A stretch of DNA of 7,953 nucleotides. Origin: Victivallales bacterium. Its GTDB lineage: Bacteria > Verrucomicrobiota > Lentisphaeria > Oligosphaerales > Oligosphaeraceae. Within the stretch, counting starts at the first letter, position 1, and every line of letters begins with the position of its first letter. This document shows positions 5,478 to 7,953 of the stretch, in pieces. The notes below the pieces were generated by a model. That model made no database searches and was not told the DNA's origin. It worked only from the letters and a program-made list of their open reading frames with translations. The stretch lies in assembly GCA_017543165.1 (NCBI GenBank), contig JAFYGL010000745.1:1-7953 (forward strand). Reading direction: 5' to 3'. Both the position numbers and the translations under genes were made by a program.

Positions 5478-7049
5478 ATGTCATCTATTTCAGGGGAGAC
5501 AGGTATAAATGACAATGAAGCATCGTTTGATGCTGAAGACAATGCATCGCAGTTGGATGAATTGCTCTTGCCAGATGATGGGGATTTGCTGGATGATGAT
5601 TCACCCATTATAACTTGCCCTCATTGTTGGAAGGAATTTCATTTATCTCAAGTCAATTACATTGCCAATCATCCTACGCTGGTGGGTGATTCAGTATTGG
5701 GGGAGAGCGCCCAGATGCGTTTCCTTCCCAGCAAATTCAATGCGCAGGGCTATGCAATAGATTCAAAGGGCATGGTATGCCGTGACATGGCGTGTCCCCG
5801 CTGCCATCTTAAGATACCCGAGATAATACTTGAGGAGAAGGTGGATGTGCTGTCCGTGGTTGGTGCTCCTGCCAGTGGCAAATCTTACTACATCACTGCC
5901 CTGACAAGCATGTTGAAGAGGAATTTGCCAGATTACTTTGACTATACGTTTACCGATGCCGACGTGAGCATGAACTTCACCTTGAACCACTATGAGGATT
6001 TGCTGTTCCATAATGTTTCAAATTCAAAGGTGGCCTTGCCCAAGACTGAACTGGAAGGCGCGAATTTCTCTTCTCGCGTGAATTTGAATGGTTTCACTGT
6101 AAATCTTCCATTGCCTTACATATTCACCATGCGGAAGGTCCATGGCAATGATGCCAGCCAGAACGAAAAAGGCTTCATGCACAATGTGGTGATGTATGAC
6201 AATGCAGGTGAGCATTTTGAGGCAGGGCGGGAAAGCGTGACCAACCTGGCGACCATGCACTTGATAAATTCATCCTTGATAATGTTTTTGTTCGACCCGT
6301 TCAAGGACAGCAGGGCGATAAAGTCATGCGATGAAAACGACCCCCAGGCGAACGTGGCCATGCGGAGCATAAACCAGGTCCAAATCCTTAGGGAAATGAT
6401 AAACCGCATCAAGAAATTCAGGGGTATGGCCTCGTACGAGAAGTCAGACAAGCTGCTGACCGTCCTTGTCCCGAAATACGATGCATGGGCCGCCACATTT
6501 CCATTCAATCTGAAGGAGTTGTCGTTTGTCAGCTTTGACGACAAGGAATTTTGCAATTACCTGGATTTGGGTATCTTGAAGCTGGTGTCCTACAGCACCA
6601 GGCAGTGGTTGCTGGAAAGGGTGCCTGAAGTCGTGACTGACAGCGAGAGTTTTTTCGAGACCGTGTATTTCCTGCCTGTGTCGGCCCTTGGCACAAGTCC
6701 CTCTTATGACAAGGAGACTGACATGATAGGCATAAATCCAGAGGAAATCAATCCCATCTGGTGTGACGTGCCAATCTACCTGGATCTCTGGAAGTGCGGG
6801 CTTGTGTCGGCAATCAAGTCTGAATTCATGAATGAAATCATAGATGTCCAGGGTAGGTTCAAGGACGACAATTTCCTGTTCATTGATCCCCATACCAGGC
6901 GTCCGAAGACAGTTCCTTCCTTATACTGGGGTGCATGTGTCTATGACAAGAGCTTCGGCAGTTATGTTCGCTTCCCTGAGAGGCCTGTCGAACTTAAGCA
7001 GGAGGAAAAGAAATCCACCAAGAGTGGGGCGGATTCATTCTGGGATTAG
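5478..7049 (+). CDS. Zinc-ribbon GTPase-like protein of a predicted GAP1-associated conflict system
   Basis: The 523-residue product has an acidic N-terminus (17-42). A split Cys4 motif follows: CPHC at 47-50 and CPRC at 106-109, with an extra Cys101, probably a zinc ribbon. A P-loop domain comes next: G1 GAPASGKS (129-136), G3 DNAGE (241-245), strand LIMFLFDPF (267-275), G4-like VPKYD (331-335) after LLTVL, and G5-like PVSALG (400-405). The tail is charged and probably disordered (503-523). No membrane segment is visible. These motifs fit the TRAFAC-like double-GTPase 2 group, which is encoded beside GAP1 proteins in predicted NTP-dependent conflict systems. That assignment is from memory of the family. 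Nucleotide-switch control of a downstream effector is an inference. Start: ATG 5478 with GGAG (5466-5469) eight bases upstream. The GAP1-like gene begins 24 bp after the stop, so the two are surely cotranscribed. The leader carries a candidate attenuator. Confidence 0.8.
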   Translation: MSSISGETGINDNEASFDAEDNASQLDELLLPDDGDLLDDDSPIITCPHCWKEFHLSQVNYIANHPTLVGDSVLGESAQMRFLPSKFNAQGYAIDSKGMVCRDMACPRCHLKIPEIILEEKVDVLSVVGAPASGKSYYITALTSMLKRNLPDYFDYTFTDADVSMNFTLNHYEDLLFHNVSNSKVALPKTELEGANFSSRVNLNGFTVNLPLPYIFTMRKVHGNDASQNEKGFMHNVVMYDNAGEHFEAGRESVTNLATMHLINSSLIMFLFDPFKDSRAIKSCDENDPQANVAMRSINQVQILREMINRIKKFRGMASYEKSDKLLTVLVPKYDAWAATFPFNLKELSFVSFDDKEFCNYLDLGILKLVSYSTRQWLLERVPEVVTDSESFFETVYFLPVSALGTSPSYDKETDMIGINPEEINPIWCDVPIYLDLWKCGLVSAIKSEFMNEIIDVQGRFKDDNFLFIDPHTRRPKTVPSLYWGACVYDKSFGSYVRFPERPVELKQEEKKSTKSGADSFWD

Positions 7050-7058
7050 CAAGATGAC

Positions 7059-7064
7059 AAGGAG
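7059..7064 (+). promoter_or_regulatory. Ribosome binding site deciding the GAP1-like start
   Basis: AAGGAG stands 10 bases after the GTPase stop codon. The spacing is nine bases to ATG 7074 and three to the in-frame ATG 7068, which favours 7074. An out-of-frame ATG at 7054 is followed by a stop after five codons. Confidence 0.6.
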
Positions 7065-7073
7065 AGCATGACT

Positions 7074-7953
7074 ATGGCGTTAGAATTGGTATATACATCA
7101 GTCCCTGCGGGGCTTCTGCCAGGACGCACAGGCTTCAGTACTGTAGCCATGACCAAGGGCTTGAGTCCCCTGATGGTCAATATGCTTGAGGGTATGGTTG
7201 CCTACACCCCCGTATTCGAGCATTACGATGCCAAGGCCGCGTTCAATCCCCCCTCCTTTTTCCACAGCAGAATTTCCGCAGGGCGTGTTGGTTATGATTT
7301 GCTTGCTCGTGTTTCCGCCTGCGGGCTGGACTACACCAAGCGCTCCAATAAAATCGGGCATTTCATTCTGCTGTCCGATGCGGAGAAGGCGCCAGACGGG
7401 CCAGGCAGCATATTGGCGGACCCGCAGTTGTTCATAACTGAATGGCAGGGAAACCCAAGATATTATCCAGCGCCCCGCGCATTGAACGTATATGCCTCTT
7501 CAAATGCCCGCGCAAATGCATGGGAGCGGGTCACTGGCGATGCAGGATGGGCGGCCTGGCTTGCTGATTCGTATATGTCAAGGCCCAATGTGCCGTGTTT
7601 TGTGCTCTATGATCCGCTGCAGCATTCAAATATGCTGGAACTTGTAAAGGAGGCATTGTTGCTTCTTCCAAAGGAAAAGCGCTGGGAAGTGACATGGAAT
7701 ACTTATCTTACTTCTTTGCCTGCTGGGGCGCAGTGCAATTGGCGCTTCAGCGTGCCAAAGCCAGAGATACTTAATGCCATCGGATGCAATGCCAATGCCA
7801 ATGTCCTGGATTTGCGGCGCCCCCTTGGTGGGGCTGGCAACGGCAAACTGGCAGAGTGCGCCAGGAATGGCAGCGATCCATATCCAGCAAAGAAGACAAT
7901 TACAATTCCAAAAGTCGCCGCAACGCAGGCAAATGCAGGAACTGGTGGCAATG
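7074..7953 (+). CDS. GAP1-like (GTPase-associated protein 1, N2-type) protein, 5' part only
   Basis: 293 residues are visible and the frame is open at the window edge. The N-terminus VYTSVPAGLLPGRTGFSTVA (6-25), then LSPLMVNMLEGMVAYTPVF (30-48), fits the GAP1-N2 signature (YTSAPxGL...GFxTVA, LE.LSGY). KRSNKIGHFILLSD (89-102) and RWEVTWNTYLTSLPAG (203-218) with the CNWRF that follows (221-225) match further conserved blocks of these proteins. The stretch from about 255 is Gly/Asn/Lys-rich and looks like a linker towards an unseen C-terminal part. GAP1 proteins are predicted partners of the neighbouring GTPase in conflict systems. Their biochemical role is not known to me. Two in-frame ATGs compete: 7068 lies only three bases after AAGGAG (7059-7064), while 7074 lies nine bases after it, so I chose 7074; the difference is two residues. 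The closest alternative is an uncharacterised protein with the same N-terminal domain but another C-terminus. Confidence 0.75.
   Translation, partial: MALELVYTSVPAGLLPGRTGFSTVAMTKGLSPLMVNMLEGMVAYTPVFEHYDAKAAFNPPSFFHSRISAGRVGYDLLARVSACGLDYTKRSNKIGHFILLSDAEKAPDGPGSILADPQLFITEWQGNPRYYPAPRALNVYASSNARANAWERVTGDAGWAAWLADSYMSRPNVPCFVLYDPLQHSNMLELVKEALLLLPKEKRWEVTWNTYLTSLPAGAQCNWRFSVPKPEILNAIGCNANANVLDLRRPLGGAGNGKLAECARNGSDPYPAKKTITIPKVAATQANAGTGGN

Noticed and set aside
5411..5608. Minus-strand frame overlapping the start of the GTPase gene
   Set aside because: It is Ser-rich low-complexity, opposite the acidic N-terminus of the GTPase, and has no ribosome site.

Overview
The window looks like a chromosomal segment from a Gram-negative bacterium. 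Evidence is a lipobox-bearing lipoprotein and an Aas-type phospholipid acyltransferase with its own ACP domain. The GTPase/GAP1-like gene pair on the right is of a kind I recall as frequent in planctomycetes and other large-genome bacteria. A PVC-superphylum host (for example Lentisphaerota or Verrucomicrobiota) is my best guess, but it is an inference with low confidence. No ribosomal RNA, tRNA or phylogenetic marker settles it.

Left part (1-4994, all on the minus strand): in transcription order this holds prmC (release-factor glutamine methyltransferase), a long PlsC-ACP-acyl/AMP-ligase fusion related to Aas, mtlD (mannitol-1-phosphate 5-dehydrogenase), a strong GC-rich hairpin, and the 5' end of a small lipoprotein gene that runs off the window. 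The first three genes are separated by only 42 and 34 bp, so they probably share a transcript. Their functions (translation termination, membrane lipid repair, hexitol phosphate metabolism) do not form an obvious pathway.

Middle part (4995-5477): a visibly AT-rich divergent intergenic region without a convincing gene. It contains a short hairpin, a 10-bp tandem repeat, a possible plus-strand promoter and an elaborate inverted-repeat element at 5309-5451. That element can be drawn in two mutually exclusive ways. One is three nested stems. The other is a 15-bp stem followed directly by seven Ts, ending 26 bp before the next start codon. This looks like a transcription attenuator for the genes to the right.

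Right part (5478-7953, plus strand): two genes 24 bp apart. The first encodes a 523-residue GTPase-like protein with an acidic N-terminus, a split Cys4 zinc-binding motif, a P-loop and recognisable G3, G4 and G5 motifs. The second, cut by the window edge, begins with a YTSxPxGL...GFSTVA signature and has a WxVTWxTYxTSLPAG block. I recognise these as features of GTPase-associated protein 1 (GAP1-N2). Together they match the predicted GTPase/GAP1 type of NTP-dependent biological conflict (immunity-like) system known from comparative genomics. This is the most interesting content of the window. Any effector gene would lie beyond 7953.
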